Positions 36,401 through 51,400 of a DNA stretch of 64,000 bases are shown piece after piece. The notes beneath the pieces are model-generated. The model did no database searches and was not told where the DNA came from. It saw only the letters and a list, made by a program, of their open reading frames with translations. Each line of letters opens with the position of its first letter. Positions within the stretch are counted from its first letter, which is position 1. The DNA is taken from contig OY987243.1 of the NCBI GenBank assembly GCA_963920765.1, forward strand, positions 12,214,001-12,278,000, in the 5' to 3' direction. The DNA is from Ulota crispa. Its lineage: Eukaryota > Streptophyta > Bryopsida > Orthotrichales > Orthotrichaceae. Made by a program: the position numbers and the translations under genes.

Positions 36401-39400
36401 GTTTGAACAATTTGTGGGCAATGCCCTCCTTTGATCCTTGAGTTTCTATTTGTTTTTAAGAATGCCCAAGTTGACACCTAAAGCACATAATTATGGTAAT
36501 GTATCTCATTCAAGAATCTTTCATTCCACATTTGTTTACAAAGAATGCAAGTTCTTCAATATGAGCACAAACATCTTTTTTTCCCTAATCTTGTCTCAAG
36601 CATTTACATAAGAAATGCTTGTTTGAATATCCAAAATGTTCAAAGTGGGCTTCATGGTCATTTACAAGTTAAATGGAGTGTTTGTGTACAATTAGTGCTT
36701 GAGTATGATCAAGGCCTTTTTCTTGTCTAAGGCATTTACCCTGTCTAAGCATCACTATAGCATAATCATGGCAGACTTTAAAGCCATCAATTAAAGCCAT
36801 CAAGCAAGGATACATTGATGATACAAGAGCTTCAATGATAGCCTTGAGATTTTCATATGAAGCATTTGATTTTTAATGACCTAGTTTAGTCCTTTAGTGG
36901 TATTGGTAAGATCCCTTAGGAAACCCTGATTGTCAAGGATACACTAATGCAAGAGTTGCAAGATGTCCTTACAAAGATCTTACTTCATATGAAGCAACAA
37001 GTCTTCAATGACTTGCTTGAGTACTTTAATGGTACCGGTAAGATTCTTTGGAGAACTTATTAGTGTTTAGAAGGAGTTGGTTATCAATACAAAGTAAGTT
37101 GGTTGAAATGGCAAAAAATTAGGGTTGAAATTTGAAATTACCGGATTAAAGATTGATCAAATCTCTTGGGGGTCAATGTGTAAAAAAATAAGGCAATAGG
37201 TGCAAATTCCAAGTATTTTTAGGGGGGTATTATTATTATTATTTTTATCACCCTATCATTATGTAATTTCCTACTTTGGGTTATTAAAGAAAGGGCTTGC
37301 ATTACTTATAATTTTAAATTGATATGAATAAATGATATGGTAAATTAGACCAAACAAAAAATTATACTACAATTTTTGTTAGACATTAAATTTCTTTCAA
37401 ACTTTTTTTTCCCCTTGCTAATGACTATTTTCAAGTTTCAATTATAACTTAAAACTGGATATTTGTTAAATTGGGAAAAATTGTTCATTTTGGAACTTTG
37501 AGGAAATCACCTCAAACCAAGCTTGCAGCATTTTTTGGTACACGTGCCCTCGCCTGAGAGGAGGAATTTTTGAGGGAAAGATCTTAGTGGCTCAGACTAA
37601 ATCTGATACTTTCAATCTAGTTTAAAGTAACTTTTTGGGTTTGAAGTGGAGTACAAAATGGTACCTCCGTTTTTCCCAATTTAACAAATATCGGGTTTTA
37701 ACAAAAAAATTTACTCAATACTACTATTGTATCTTCCATAAAAATTGGTAGTGACAATCATTTACTAAGAAGGTATTATATTATTGAATGCTATAAATTG
37801 AACTTTAGGTTTAGGTCTTTTTTATTTGATTAATATGAATGATATAGAGATTGCTTTTTGATATTGACTTTACTTTAACTTACATTGTTTGATTCAATGT
37901 ACCATAGTAGTACCTGGCTAAGATGAACATGTAAAAAAAATGCTTGGATAAGATCACTGCCCCTAACATGGAAGTAGCCTAGCAGGTTTAGTACTGGGGA
38001 GCTCCAAGGGGTATTTGGCTACGATGAATGCTCCCTTAAGATGAAATGAATATTTTGTCCAGATACCTTTATCTTAGCCAAGCACTACTATATACATGTC
38101 TTCACAATATGCAAAATAATATGTTTTACTAAATTGTGGTGCACAACAAGAAATTGTCAAATATAATTTGTAATATGCAAATTCTTTGATTGGCAAAAAA
38201 ATGTGGTACATATGTTTTCTTCAAGGTATTGTACATGTCTTCACAGTATGCAAAATAATATGTAAGAAGTATTTTTTGAATTGTAGCCAAAAAATAGAGA
38301 CAATGGGAAAGATAGAGTGAGTGATTCCCAAATCCCAAGCTAGATCCTAAATCCTAAGCAATTAGAACAACAAACAAAGGGCTCGGAGCAGGAACATCCA
38401 ATTTCCAAAATTAAATGACAACCACCTAAAGCCAGCCAACATCTAATAGTAAAGTCTATAAAATTATTGAACACTTTGAATATGCCACTCATAAGGCAGC
38501 AACATTTAATACTTTTGGCCGGAAAAAAGAATAAAAGGGGGTATATTAGGTCTATTTTTTTCTAATTGGATCTATTTTTCTAAACCATATAGTAGTTTGA
38601 AGATATCTTATGGTTTTTTTGCACCCTATAGTATAAAATACCAAATTATAAATTTTATCTAAAATGTTTTTTAGGCAGCCTATCATTTGTTCGCACATAG
38701 TTTTCTGCTATTACCCCTCACTGCACCCCAAGTCAAATCTAACAAAAATTTGAATTCTAGTACATTACCATACAAATGTATGAAGATATTTGGTGCATGC
38801 TTGAGAATAATAGGTTGAAAAAGGAAAATGCCAAAACTTAGGCAAGGAAGCTGAAATTTCTCACCACATGTTGGATCTACTTGTATTAAAGGGTGTGCAT
38901 GCTGCAATTTGCATTGGTTAGGACCGACAACCTTAATCCATAAACAACTTTTTAGTTTTTGATGAGAGACCTCAACAATCATAGAAAAACAAGGTAGCAA
39001 GTATAGAGATGAGGCATGCATGGCATGACCAATCCGACAATAAAGAAATAGCCACATGAGGAATCAATTGGAGACTTGGAACAAGAATTAATGGGTTCTT
39101 AAATCCTCTCATGTGCACATTGTAAACAAACATGAAAAACTTTGTTGTTGCAAATAAGTACAAAGAATGACCCATAGTGAGTTAGAATAAAGGATCCCAT
39201 CCAAGTTTATTGCAACCAAGTCATCCTCTTGCGCAACAATTTTTTTTAGTGAACACCAAGCCCCGCGGGTTGGGCATGTTGTATAAAGGATATTCTGAGA
39301 AGTTGTGCTTTCATATCAACAAAGGATGTAGCTAGTGGTTTTAATCTCAAAGGTTGTGGCATAGACAATGGCATTCAAGTGCTTCCATGCACTTGAAACA

Positions 39401-42400
39401 CCGTATTTGTTAATTTGGGAAAAATAGGTGTCCCACTTTGTACTCCACCTTAAACCAAAAAAGTTGCCTTAAACCATATTCAAAGGTATCAAATTCAATC
39501 TGAGGCACTAAGATTTTTTCCCTCACAAATTCCTCCTCTCAAGTGAGGACATGTGTACAAAAAAAATCACTAAGCTTGGTTTTAGGAGGCCTCCTAAAAC
39601 TTTCAGATCAAAATTTGAAAGTCCTAAAATGTACCGTTTTTCCCAAATTAAAGAATATGACATTTTGATTAGAATTACAATGTATGGTGTAGTTGCATAA
39701 AAATTTGTAAAATTCATCAATTTGGGGAAAAGACTTGAATTTGAGACTTTCAGATTTTGCATTCTTCAAGGAGTTTTTTGGGAATAAACTTTTGAGGACA
39801 TAAAATTCAAGAGTCTTAAAATCAAGTTTTCCCTCAATATTACAAAAAATCTTTGAAAGGTTTGTTTTAAGAATACTCCTTGGAATTTGTAGAGATCATA
39901 AATAGGAAGAGACAAGACTCAAGAACACTTCTTTGTGATGAAAGTTAATATTTTAGGGGCCAAATGTTGAAAATAGTATTGAGGTGTGATTGTTTCAAGG
40001 GACAACTTCATGGATACCCTTGGAGTTTGCAATTTTTTCATAGATACCCTTGCCTATTCATAAATCTCACAAATTCCCTTGGATCAAATTTTTTTGGCTT
40101 TTGTTTTGTTATGCATGTCACTTCCTTCTCCCTTTGTGGGCACGCTACTTCTTTCTTGTTATGTGTGCGCACAAAGGAAGAAGGGAAGTGGCATGCACAA
40201 CAAAACAAATGCCTAAATTTTTTGGTCCAAGCCCAAGGGTATTTGTGATACTTTTGAAAAAGCAAGAGTATCTATAAAAAATTGCTAATTTCAAGGGTAT
40301 CCATGAAAATTTCCCTTGATTTTATACATTAAACAAAAGTGCATTTGTAGTATTTAAGGTCATTCTATTTGTGGGTGAATTCAACTCATATTTCTATTTG
40401 GATGAATGTATGAATTTATAAAAAATGATAGAAAGACAAAATATGCTTATCATTCTTGCAAATATAAACTACCTTGGATGGATAAAAAGCATCATGTTTA
40501 TATGCAAATTGTGACACAAGACTATGTTTGACAAATTTAGAGTAAATGAGCAGCTAGAATGTCAATAAGGTTGTTCTTTCTGAAACTACCACTAGAAATC
40601 AAAACCCAAATCAACACTACCTTGTTGATTTGTGCGTCAAGGTTTGACATTTTGAACAAGTTGTGTTGGTTAAGACGTGTCTCTGTTGATTAAGATTTAA
40701 GACTGTTTTTTGTGGACCCTATTTTGTACTAACAATGCTTTTGTTGTGGTTTATTTATTTGCTTATTTATTTATTTTTGCTAGATGTGCGACAGAAAGGC
40801 ATGAAGGTCCTGGATATATTCCAACTATTTCTGATGGTCTCATTGGTTTGGGTAATTGCAAGCCAACTCTTGCGTACCAATGGTTTGAAAACAATCTTAT
40901 CAGCCAAAATGTGATTAGTTTCTGTATAGCAAAAACCATAGACCAAAGAGCAAAAATGGGATATGTTGCTGTTGGGATTGATTTCAATGAGAAGTTTGAA
41001 GAAGGCAACTCAGCTTATTTGGCTTGGGCACCAATAGTTCAACATTATAGAAAGTGAGAGTCTTGCCTTAATAACACTTAAACACAATTCTTGCCTTTAC
41101 TGCATAGTTGCTTTTTGTTTTTCCTATAGGATATAGTGCATGATACTTATATTCCACTAAATTGTCCCAAGAAGAAATCCAAATGCTTAGCACATGCATC
41201 CATTAGTTCAAAACAAATTCCACCTATACAAAAAATTAGAATGTAGATTTTGTCTTGGTAGTCTTGGATTTTAGAATTGTTTTGTTTTTTGAACAAAGCA
41301 ATAGATTAGCTACTCAATATTTGGGAGTTATTGGGTACAAGGATCATGCACTATACAAACTTTGAATCTGAAGCTTATGTCTACAACATATTTAACTAAA
41401 TATGGATTGCTCATTTAATTCTGAACTTTGAATGCAAAAACAAAGAGAAATCTCTCAATGTTGGGTTATAGGTCACTCAATGTTTTGCATAGAATTTTCA
41501 CTGTTTTGCATACAATGTGTGCAAAATGTTTGGGAAATATCTCAATGTTTTGCATATGGGTGATTGTTTCTCAACTTTGTAAAGTCCAAAATAAGTTAAA
41601 TATGTCATACTTTCTATGTCTCCAAACATTTTGGACAATTTCCAATAATTATTTTGCAATTTGCTTTTTGTCCAAAGTGTTGAGTATCCTCTCATTTAGA
41701 TATGTATCTATTTTTTGGATGTCTTGGAAGTATTTTTAGGGTTTTGTAAATGAAAACAATTCTTGGGTTGTTACTCATGGATATAAGATAGTCTATATTT
41801 TACTAAATATGACATATTGGCATACATAGAATGTTTATGCAATTAGGGGCTTGCTATGTTTGTGATTGTTTAGAGAGATTCTCTAACATTTTGCTTGAAT
41901 CTCTTGATGTTTTGCGTGCCTCTAGCTCATGATGTTTTGCGTATATCATTACCAAAAAAAACTCAAATAACCTATTTTTTGTTGATTTGAATGTCTTGAT
42001 TTGGACATTTTGAACAAAGTTGAATGGATTTAAACAAATTTGTGTTGGCTAGCACCAACTAATTTGGACCTTGTATTCATGAGATATACTTCATGATGTT
42101 TGGCATGTATCTCTCAACATTATGCAAACCAACACACAAGTCAAGTCTAACTTTCAATTGTGGTTTATAGACTTTGGATAATCTTTAGGTGGCTAAATAT
42201 GTTTACAATAAGTAAATATCATTCTAAAAGACCTTGTTTTGTTGTAATTTTTGTTGTGGGTACAGTGCAATTTGCGCCTATCCAATAAACCTATTGTATA
42301 TCACATTTCTAGGCGATATTGTTAGGCCTCAAGAAAATAGAGTTCCAATGTTGGTTGACACTGGTAGTGACTGGACTTATTTAGAAGGTGACTTGTATGA

Positions 42401-45400
42401 TCCTCTATTAAAAGTGGTGCGTACCATGCATATTTTGAATCAAACTTTTGAGCATTTCTATATGATAATTTATATGCTGTTTTTAAAATAAAATAAGATT
42501 ATATATTTGTTTTAATTTTGTTTTTGAATTCAATGTATGAAGGTTACAATTATTTTTAGTATAGAATAAGCACTATGGAGTTTATGTGGTGAGAAGTATA
42601 TTCAAACTCAAATTCTAGTCAAAAACTTAGGGAGCAGCTTGCATTATATGCCTCTACTAGAGGTTATGTTGAAGTGGGTGATGACCCTAGAAACTTAGCA
42701 AGTGAACACCGATTATGTTGGATGCCTCCTTCAAGGTCCATCAAAAATAATGAGGCATGTATTTTCTATACCAATATTACTATGCTAATCTAATACATAC
42801 GCTCTTCTACCTACAAGTATACCTTCCACATGCTTTGCGCCTTCTTTCTCATAATTTTCAATGTTTTATCAAGTGACTGTTCACCCTCATTTTTCTTTTC
42901 ATTTTTTGTCCTTCCTCTCCTTCCAAGTAGTAGAAAACAATGTCTAAACCAATTGGTTCTAACTAGCAAAAAGATGTCTTGAACTCTTGATGAACACAAC
43001 TTTGTTTGAAATGTCCAAATCAAGACATTCTAATCAAAAAAATGATGTTAACTTGCATTCCATTTTCTAATAGTGTAAAGATTAAAATTTGGGTGACAAA
43101 CAACTACTCAAATATTGACAACTAATGCTTGACATCCAATGCTTTCTAATAGAGAATTTTGAACTTCTAGTGTTGATAGAGAGTTTTTATAATTGCGTGA
43201 CAAAGAAACACTTGAGGCTTTATATACTAGATGCTTTGGTGTGTCCAAGCATAGGTTTGTAAAGCATTTTGTGGGGTTCAAGTGTAAAAACATACATTTC
43301 AACTTTGATTAAAAAGTATTCCAGCTTATTATACTTACAAACAACTCCACACATAGAGATATGTGCATAAACAATTGGTTCACAACAATTGCATATATCC
43401 ACAATGACTACAAAATGACTCAATTAAATCATTGTGGACACTAATATTCATTGTGGAATATCCATTTATAACAAATTTTCTAGTCATGTATATGCAAGCT
43501 TATTTTGTATAATTAACTTCTAACCAAATTTGAAACTAAACTATAATTTTGGTAGCTAATAAATAGTAAGCAAAAGTTGTTAAAAATTTGAGGTGTAAGT
43601 TATAGCTCCACCGTTCCTTGAACCTTTTGTCAAGAGTTGTTGTCATTGCCTACATTTTTTTGGATTTGGATAGCCTTACTTGGAAAATAGAAGCTGCTCA
43701 ACTCAAACACAAGGATTGGTGGTAGATTTGTGTTATATTGGTGGTGGATTAGTGGTGAACTCATGTTGATTTCAAGAATTTTATAAGTTTGATTTGGAAA
43801 AAAAAGTAGATCATTATTTACCACCAATGATCTTTTATTTGTTTGGTGCACCTCAAGTTTCAATTGTTTCAATGGTTTTCCAACAATTAGATTGCTTCAA
43901 AGGGTTTTCAACCATGTAAGGAATTTCTTTTTGAGATTCATGAGGAGGTGGTCATGTTTATGAAGTAATTATACCATGCGTCTTTTGTGCATCATGGGTA
44001 AGCCTACATGTTATGTCCTCACAAACATGTGGTGATCTCTCCATGAATCATGACAAAGATCTTCTTGAGAATACTGCCAAAATTTTTTTTGGTACATTCA
44101 AGTTTATAGAAAATTTAAATAGGGGTTTCAAAGCTTGGTAGATATCTATAGCAAAATCTAGTTTCTCAAGTGCCCTTTCTTGATAAGAGAAATACCTTGA
44201 CATTGTAGATATGGTTCACATTGTGCCCCACATCCCACTTAAATCTGAGAATCCGATTGGTGCAAAGCCAAAAGTTGGTGTTTGGCGCTTCACACCAATC
44301 CTACATCTTGGTTCACTACATTTTACCTACAAGCTTTTTGAAAGAGTTGGTGCCAAAGAGGGTGGGGTTTCACTCAAGGTTTGAGTGAATCCTTTTGCTA
44401 GGCCCAACTTTTAGTTCAAGATCCACCAACATTTTTGCACAAAATAATCATGGCTTTCTTTAGTACTCCTTTTTGTCCCACTTAACCTAGTGAAGCTAAG
44501 ATTATGTATTAGGGTGAGACTTGCAAAGATGGGACATGGTACAAAGTGTGAATTGCTTCTTGAGGTGAGTGCTTTATTAAAGTTGTTTATGTTTTCTCAT
44601 GTAAGAAATCCCACATTTGTAGATTTTTGCATTAGCCAAGTGCTCAGAATAATTTGATTTTCTCATGAGGAAAACTTGGTCCAATTAGTGTCAGAAAACG
44701 TTCAACAATATTGCATAGACAAAAGCATAGTTTACTAGAGGCTTGAAACCCATAAATATTGCACATTTCTAATCAATATAACATGCTAATGTTTTGGATG
44801 AAATGGTAATAAGAGAAGATGTGATAAGATTTGCAGGGCAAAGAAATATCACCAATGAATAATTTTCCATTGATGAGATTTTTCTTTCAAGGAGAAGTGG
44901 ACGACTCCGGTGGTGATGTCATACTTGATCTGAATGTTCAACCGCATGGATATTTGGATTGGAATGTAAGTCAATATATAAACCAAACCCTTCAAATCCA
45001 ATCTACCCATGTTTTTGCAACCCAAGGTTTTGCAACTTATAATTTTGCTACCCATACTTTGCAAACCATATTTGCTAATTGCTTTTGCAACTTATTTTCT
45101 TACAACTAGTCCTTGGTCAAGAAAAACTTTTGTTACAATCAAAAGCTTTTTGAATAGAGTTGTTGGTTTTGGAAGTTCTTTGTATATGTATAATAGTGCA
45201 ATCAATTCTAAAATTGTTGAAATATGCACTTTAGTTGAGGTATAAAACAAAAACATGTGAAAATGTGTTAGGAAGGGATTTTTAGTATAAAAATTGTGCT
45301 CAGTAAATAAGTATGTCAATAATAAGTACAAAAAAGAACTCAAAATATCACTAGAATGAGATGAGCACATTTGAAATCTTTTTTAGATGGTATACTAAAT

Positions 45401-48400
45401 CAATGGTAGACTATTCAATGTCCACACACAATAATCTAAATTCAGACTTGACTTTGTTGATTTGCAAAATTTTGAGAGATACTTGCAAAGCATCTAGAGT
45501 TACATGCAAAGCATTCAAAGATATATGCAAAGCTTCTAGGGGTGATTGTAAGAATGACATGTCTTGCTTTCTGTCCCCTTCACCTCTTGCAGGTGGTTTT
45601 TGGGTCTTATCTCTTGTGGTTTCAGTCATTTTGACCTACAATTTTAGAGTAAGGTGAATATGAAAGTTATGGACATTCAATAATTTTTTTATCTTGTAAA
45701 AATTATTTTAATATTTTTAAGTGGACCCTAATTGCATGTCTACCTTGGCAATTTTGGTGGTTTTTAGTACTATTTTGGATTGAAAAAAGAAAATCTCATG
45801 CTACAAATTAGGGAAGTTGTTCATTAGGAAGCATTACATGGATTTATAGACCTATTTTACAAAGCTCAAAAAACTATACCTTACACATTGTCTCAAAGTG
45901 GGCATCCTTTCTCCCTCCATTGGTGAAAGAAAGAACCCTTTCTCCAAAAAGCACTTGCTTCAGTTCAAGCTAATGAGAGCAATAAAAAATGGCCGTTTTT
46001 TATTTTATTTTATTGAATTTTTTTACAATTTTCTAAAAAGCAAAAAGGAAATTGTCTTTTTATTGTTAATTTATGTCCCTCTATTTTTGTGCATAACTTT
46101 TAGAATAAAAAATTTCTAATTCTGAATTTTCACAAGTATGCTATTTTAAGTGCTTTGTAAATTGTCTTTATTTTATTCTATTAAAAAAAAAATTCAAAAG
46201 CTCATAGTACTACCTAGTACTACCAGTTTTAAGGGTGTTTGAAACAAAACTGGCAGGTCATTCTTGCAACTACCCCTAGAGAAACATTCAAAGCATGGAC
46301 TAATCTCTAGATGTTTCAAGAGATTAGAAAGTTCAAAAGAATACATACAGCTCATAAGTGGTGAACTTAGTTGACAATTAATTCTAATCTAAAGTCATTC
46401 ATGCTTCATTTGGAATCAAAATTATAAATAAAATAGATTTTTGGTTTTAAATTGTATAATTGCATAACAGTGACAGTATTGGTAAATAAAATCCTTTGAA
46501 TGTAATATAAACTTCAAAACCAACAATTGTTATTCATGTATCAACTCCAAATTTTCTTCTCTATTGAATAAGAAAAATCATAATACATGGTCAGTAAAGG
46601 AGAGATCTTGAGATCTTTAGAGATTATTTTTGTAAATTTAACTTGTCAAGGAACTTGCTGTTGTTTAAGCAATATGCTATAAATCCAACCTTTATAATAT
46701 TGTATTGCAAATCTAAGCCTTTGATCATAAGAGGTTATGGATGATTATGGATACATCTCTAATCATGCAACACCTTGAAAGTTCTTAGTTATTTCAAAAT
46801 TTGCCCCAAACAATACTTCTTAGTAAGAAATTTTGAAGAGTCGTTTCAAACACCAACAAGATCCAACAAAACCAAGACCATTCAACAATAACAACCTTGT
46901 TTAGAAGATTATTAGTTTGCTAGGTTATTAAGTGTAGTAAATTTGTTTCAAAGTATTTAACACACAGATTTGCTCTTTTCTAATGTAGGCAAATGAAAAG
47001 AGATTGTGTGTGAATATAAACAAAGAAGATGGTCCTACACCAGTGCAAATTTTTGGAGGTAATTAATCCCAACTCTTGGATATGAGTTGTATCCATATAA
47101 TACATATTGGTGTTCATTAAAATTACTAATTTTGTAACATGAGTATGCTTTACTTGCACTTTGCATTGTATCACATGTTTTTATTTCTCTCTTTTTGTTG
47201 TTTGTCTTGTCTAAATTGTCCTCTCTACTTTCCATTTTCACCCTCCTATTTTTTATCTTTTCTCTTCCTCCCTCAATCCCTCCCCTTTTTTGATAAAGAA
47301 TTTCAGATTTTTGGTGTTGATAGAAAATTTCAAAATTCTCTTGACTGACATACACTTGATGCTTAGATTATATTTTGCAACATTGGTAATCATGAGTGTC
47401 TTGAGGTACATAGAACCAAGCAATATACTTTCTTGTTCAATTGCAAAACCTATTGGATCTTGCAACAATTATATATATTTTTCATATTAATATGGTTATA
47501 CGCGTGAATTGAATAATTGATGCATTTTCACACAACATATTTGGAAATTGGAAGTTTTAATGATCATCTTGGATAGAAAGTGACAAATTTGAAACAATTA
47601 ACTTTCATTGGCCAAGCTTCTAATAATGGGATGAAAATTGTAGTATCAAATGAACTCAATTGAATTAAGACAAGATGGAAAAGGACAAAAATAATATTTG
47701 CAATGACAGGCTATTTAACCTTTTGTCTTCTAGTAGATTGTTTGATGTAAACATTGTAACCTTGAAAAATAGAGATGTATACTCAAATGATTTTTATTTG
47801 GAAAAAAATCTATAGTAGTGCAAGTCAATGAAGAGTGAAGAGTAATTCAAAAAGTTATTTTATGGTTTTAAGTTTTGAGATTTATGTCTTCAAATGATGT
47901 GTATATAGTGACTCACAAAACCGAGTTAGTGTTTGGATATTTTTCAATAAATAAGCAATATTAGCACATTGAGTGAACAATTCAACAAGTAAAAAATTGT
48001 TTTAGAAAGTAGAAGCTTTATTGATCATTCACTTGGAAATTGAAAACAAGATACATATAATATATGGAAGCACTAAAATTCTGAAATCAAACCCTCACTG
48101 ACTTAGTTTTGGACTTGTGTGTCTATACACACTCAAAAATCAATTTACTTGCCCTTTGCATAATTAATTGCCTGCATTTTTTGTGGCATGTTCTCATAAA
48201 TGTTCTCACACTCCATGGAAGTGATATAATGGAAAATCTCAAACCTATGTTCTCACAATTTTAAAATACCCTTTGGATGTGTTGGTTAACATTGAGAATT
48301 TGTTTCAATGTTGCTTGTAGGTGTTTTATTAGGTTTAGGTTGCGTGATTGAGCATGTCACTTTTAAACATTGAAAATTTGTATAAATAATAACCTTTCAT

Positions 48401-51400
48401 TGTTTTTGCTGTACGTTTAGGATTGTTGTCATGTTGAAAAATGACTCTAAATGCATCTATGCCATACTTTGAAAAAATAGCATAGGGAGATTGGTCTCTA
48501 ATACTTCACAACAAACATACTAATTTATTGTAACTTCTATCTTGCAAATCAAACCAAGTATAATTGCACTCATGCAACCCCAAACTATTGTATAACCCTT
48601 TCCATGTTTCACAAGTTTCTTCATTGTTCAATCTATGAGACCCCCTCCTTCTAAATCCCAACATTAGTAGCAACCATCTAAGCAAAAATGATTGATTTAA
48701 GTCTCATATGAAATAATCACTTGCTTCCAATTTGCAATAGTCCACATGAGATTTGGCAAAATTAAACAACCTTAAACATTATTTTTAGAAAAGAAAAGTT
48801 TTTTCTTCTTCACACAAGCCTTCAAACTTGCAAAATTCAATGCACATTGCATTGACTAGACACTCATTTCATTGTCAAATTGTTGCCCAACTAATTTGAA
48901 TGCTTTTGTAGCACTAATAGATCTCTTACTTGTCATTGCTCTCACATATGCCCCCCCTAAGTGGTTTAAAATTTTAGTTAATTGTCCTTCTATAAATAGT
49001 TTAAGATAAAAAAGACATTTCTTTTGGATTCTCTCAACATTAGATTGACTAACATCAAACCACTTAGCTATAATTTTTGTGATCCACCCATTTGTAGTAA
49101 TGATACTACACTATTTTGCTTTTTTTAAAAACAATGGTCTTATCATGTTATGGAACAATTAAAAGTGCAATATACTATTAGAAGAGGAGTAGAAACAATC
49201 TTTCCTACTTACAACACTCACAACTAAATTTAAATTCTATGATGTATTGCTAATATAAAGAGGAGATGGAGATATAGATAGGCAAGACCAAAAGTGAGTC
49301 AATGAGTGACTCTCCTTTGAAATGAGATATCTCAATCACCCTTGCAAAATTTTCATTAAAGCTTCCATGTATTAGCAAGTACTTGGATACCTTTAATCTA
49401 CTCTTTATGACACCTGAAAATCTTTATTAATGCAATTGATATAACAAATTATATTAAGTAACAGTAAACACTGACTTGGTTTTGTGAGTCACTGTATGAA
49501 TATTTAGTGAAAATTTCTGCATTTTTTGAGAAAGTGGGTCATTAAAATCTAAATCCTTTAATCAATTAAATGGGTGTAATCATAAAACAAGAAATGCAAT
49601 AGATTTGTTATGAAATCTATTGGTGGCGTATAACATGCCTTGCATTTTTGTTTCCTATTGAAGATATCATAGTTTGTGACATTTAAATGGAGGAGATGCT
49701 ACCATGTCAAATCAATTGAGTCATTGTTAACTACTTAACTCACATTTTCAAAGACATGAAGTATTGGACTCATATATAAATCCAAAGGGTATGTTGGTTG
49801 AGAAGATAAGAATATGTGGAAAAACTTAAACTATATCTTTTTTGTCTTTCATCATCTATCTTTTGCATTTCTTGCAAAGTAGTTTTGACTACATACCTAT
49901 TTGAAAAATTGGATTACAAAATTTCAATTACTTCATGAAAGATGAAATGTTTTGTTGAATCTCCAAGTACATATGCCTTAAGGCACAAAAGTGAGGGTGC
50001 AAGTTAGAATATCAAGGAAGGCCTTCTAAAACAAAATGAACATGGTTATCTTGTAAGTCACTAAAAATGTTTTTTGTTTAGCCTTTTTTTCAAAAAGTAT
50101 CTAAGTTGCAAAATGAATTCTACTTCAACTTTCATTATTTTGAACCTAACAAGGCAAAATTGCACAAGCATACAACTTTATGTTGTTGTCATTTTGTAAA
50201 AAAAACAAATTGATTAGTATTTTTAGAAGTCGTCTTGGATACAAATTCTAGTTTAAATCCTAAAATTATTTGACTATGTTACACCAAAAATGCTGAGAAT
50301 AATTTGTTTTGAAGGTAAAAAAAATTGAAATTCAACCTTGGTGCAATTTAGTATAGGATCTAGTAGTAGATTGTTTTATTATGATATGATAAGAAAAAAG
50401 ATATTTGTTTCATTGATAGTGAGATTATATGGTTTGAAGTAAGTTTTTTTGGGGGGCATTTAAATACTGGACAATTCTAATTTGGAGAGGCTTTCCCACT
50501 AGCTCATTTTTTTTGCTTATAGGTTTTTTGGATTGATGATTCCAAGAAAGCTAACCATATGCCCAAATTTTTTAAACATTTTGAATTGTGTGGCATCAGC
50601 CTTTTTTTTGGTCGCCACCACTAATAGACTTTGGCCCATGAAAGGCCTTCCCTCCAAACATACCTCAATCTCATGAAGACAACACAACACTCATTGTTGC
50701 TCAAAAAAAGCTGTGGGCGGCATATTCTAAAAGTCCTGAACAGGAATCTAGCTCCAAATTTTTTTTCATCCAAAGCCTTTTTTTTTAACAATTAATGGTT
50801 TCCACATACAAAATCCTCCTCAAAATGTAAACAATGGAGTTTTTGAATGTAACTAGCTTCAAAGGGAAAATAAAGAAAAGAGAATCAACCAAAATTTGTG
50901 GCTTTAACAAGTTTGATTAAGATTTGGGCCACTTCCAACAAAGGCAAAGTAAAGGATGGTAAGCAAGAACTATTGCTTTCATGGAACAGGGCAAGGTCAA
51001 GGTTTGCTAAGGAGATATATGTGCTCCTTAGCCTTTGGGAAAGATCCCAAAATTTCAGCTGCAGTGTAAATGCTTAATGAGCAAACATAGTTACATTTTC
51101 TATCACAACTTTGTTTTAACAAATCAAAAGTGTTTGGAATTTGGTGCATTGGAAAAAATACTCCTTGGACACACATCCTCTAAAATGTCCATGGAAACTT
51201 GTTTATTATTCTATATGTTCTAGCCTACACAAAATTGTTATGTTGCCATAAAACATTGTTTCATTCTTTATGGGTTAATGTTCATCAAATTTGAGTGTAT
51301 AGATATTAGATGCTATTGCATAAAATCTAATATGTTATTAACATTAAAAACTGGTTGAGTTGTTGACGAGCCACTACTTATGCAAGTAACAAAGCAAATC

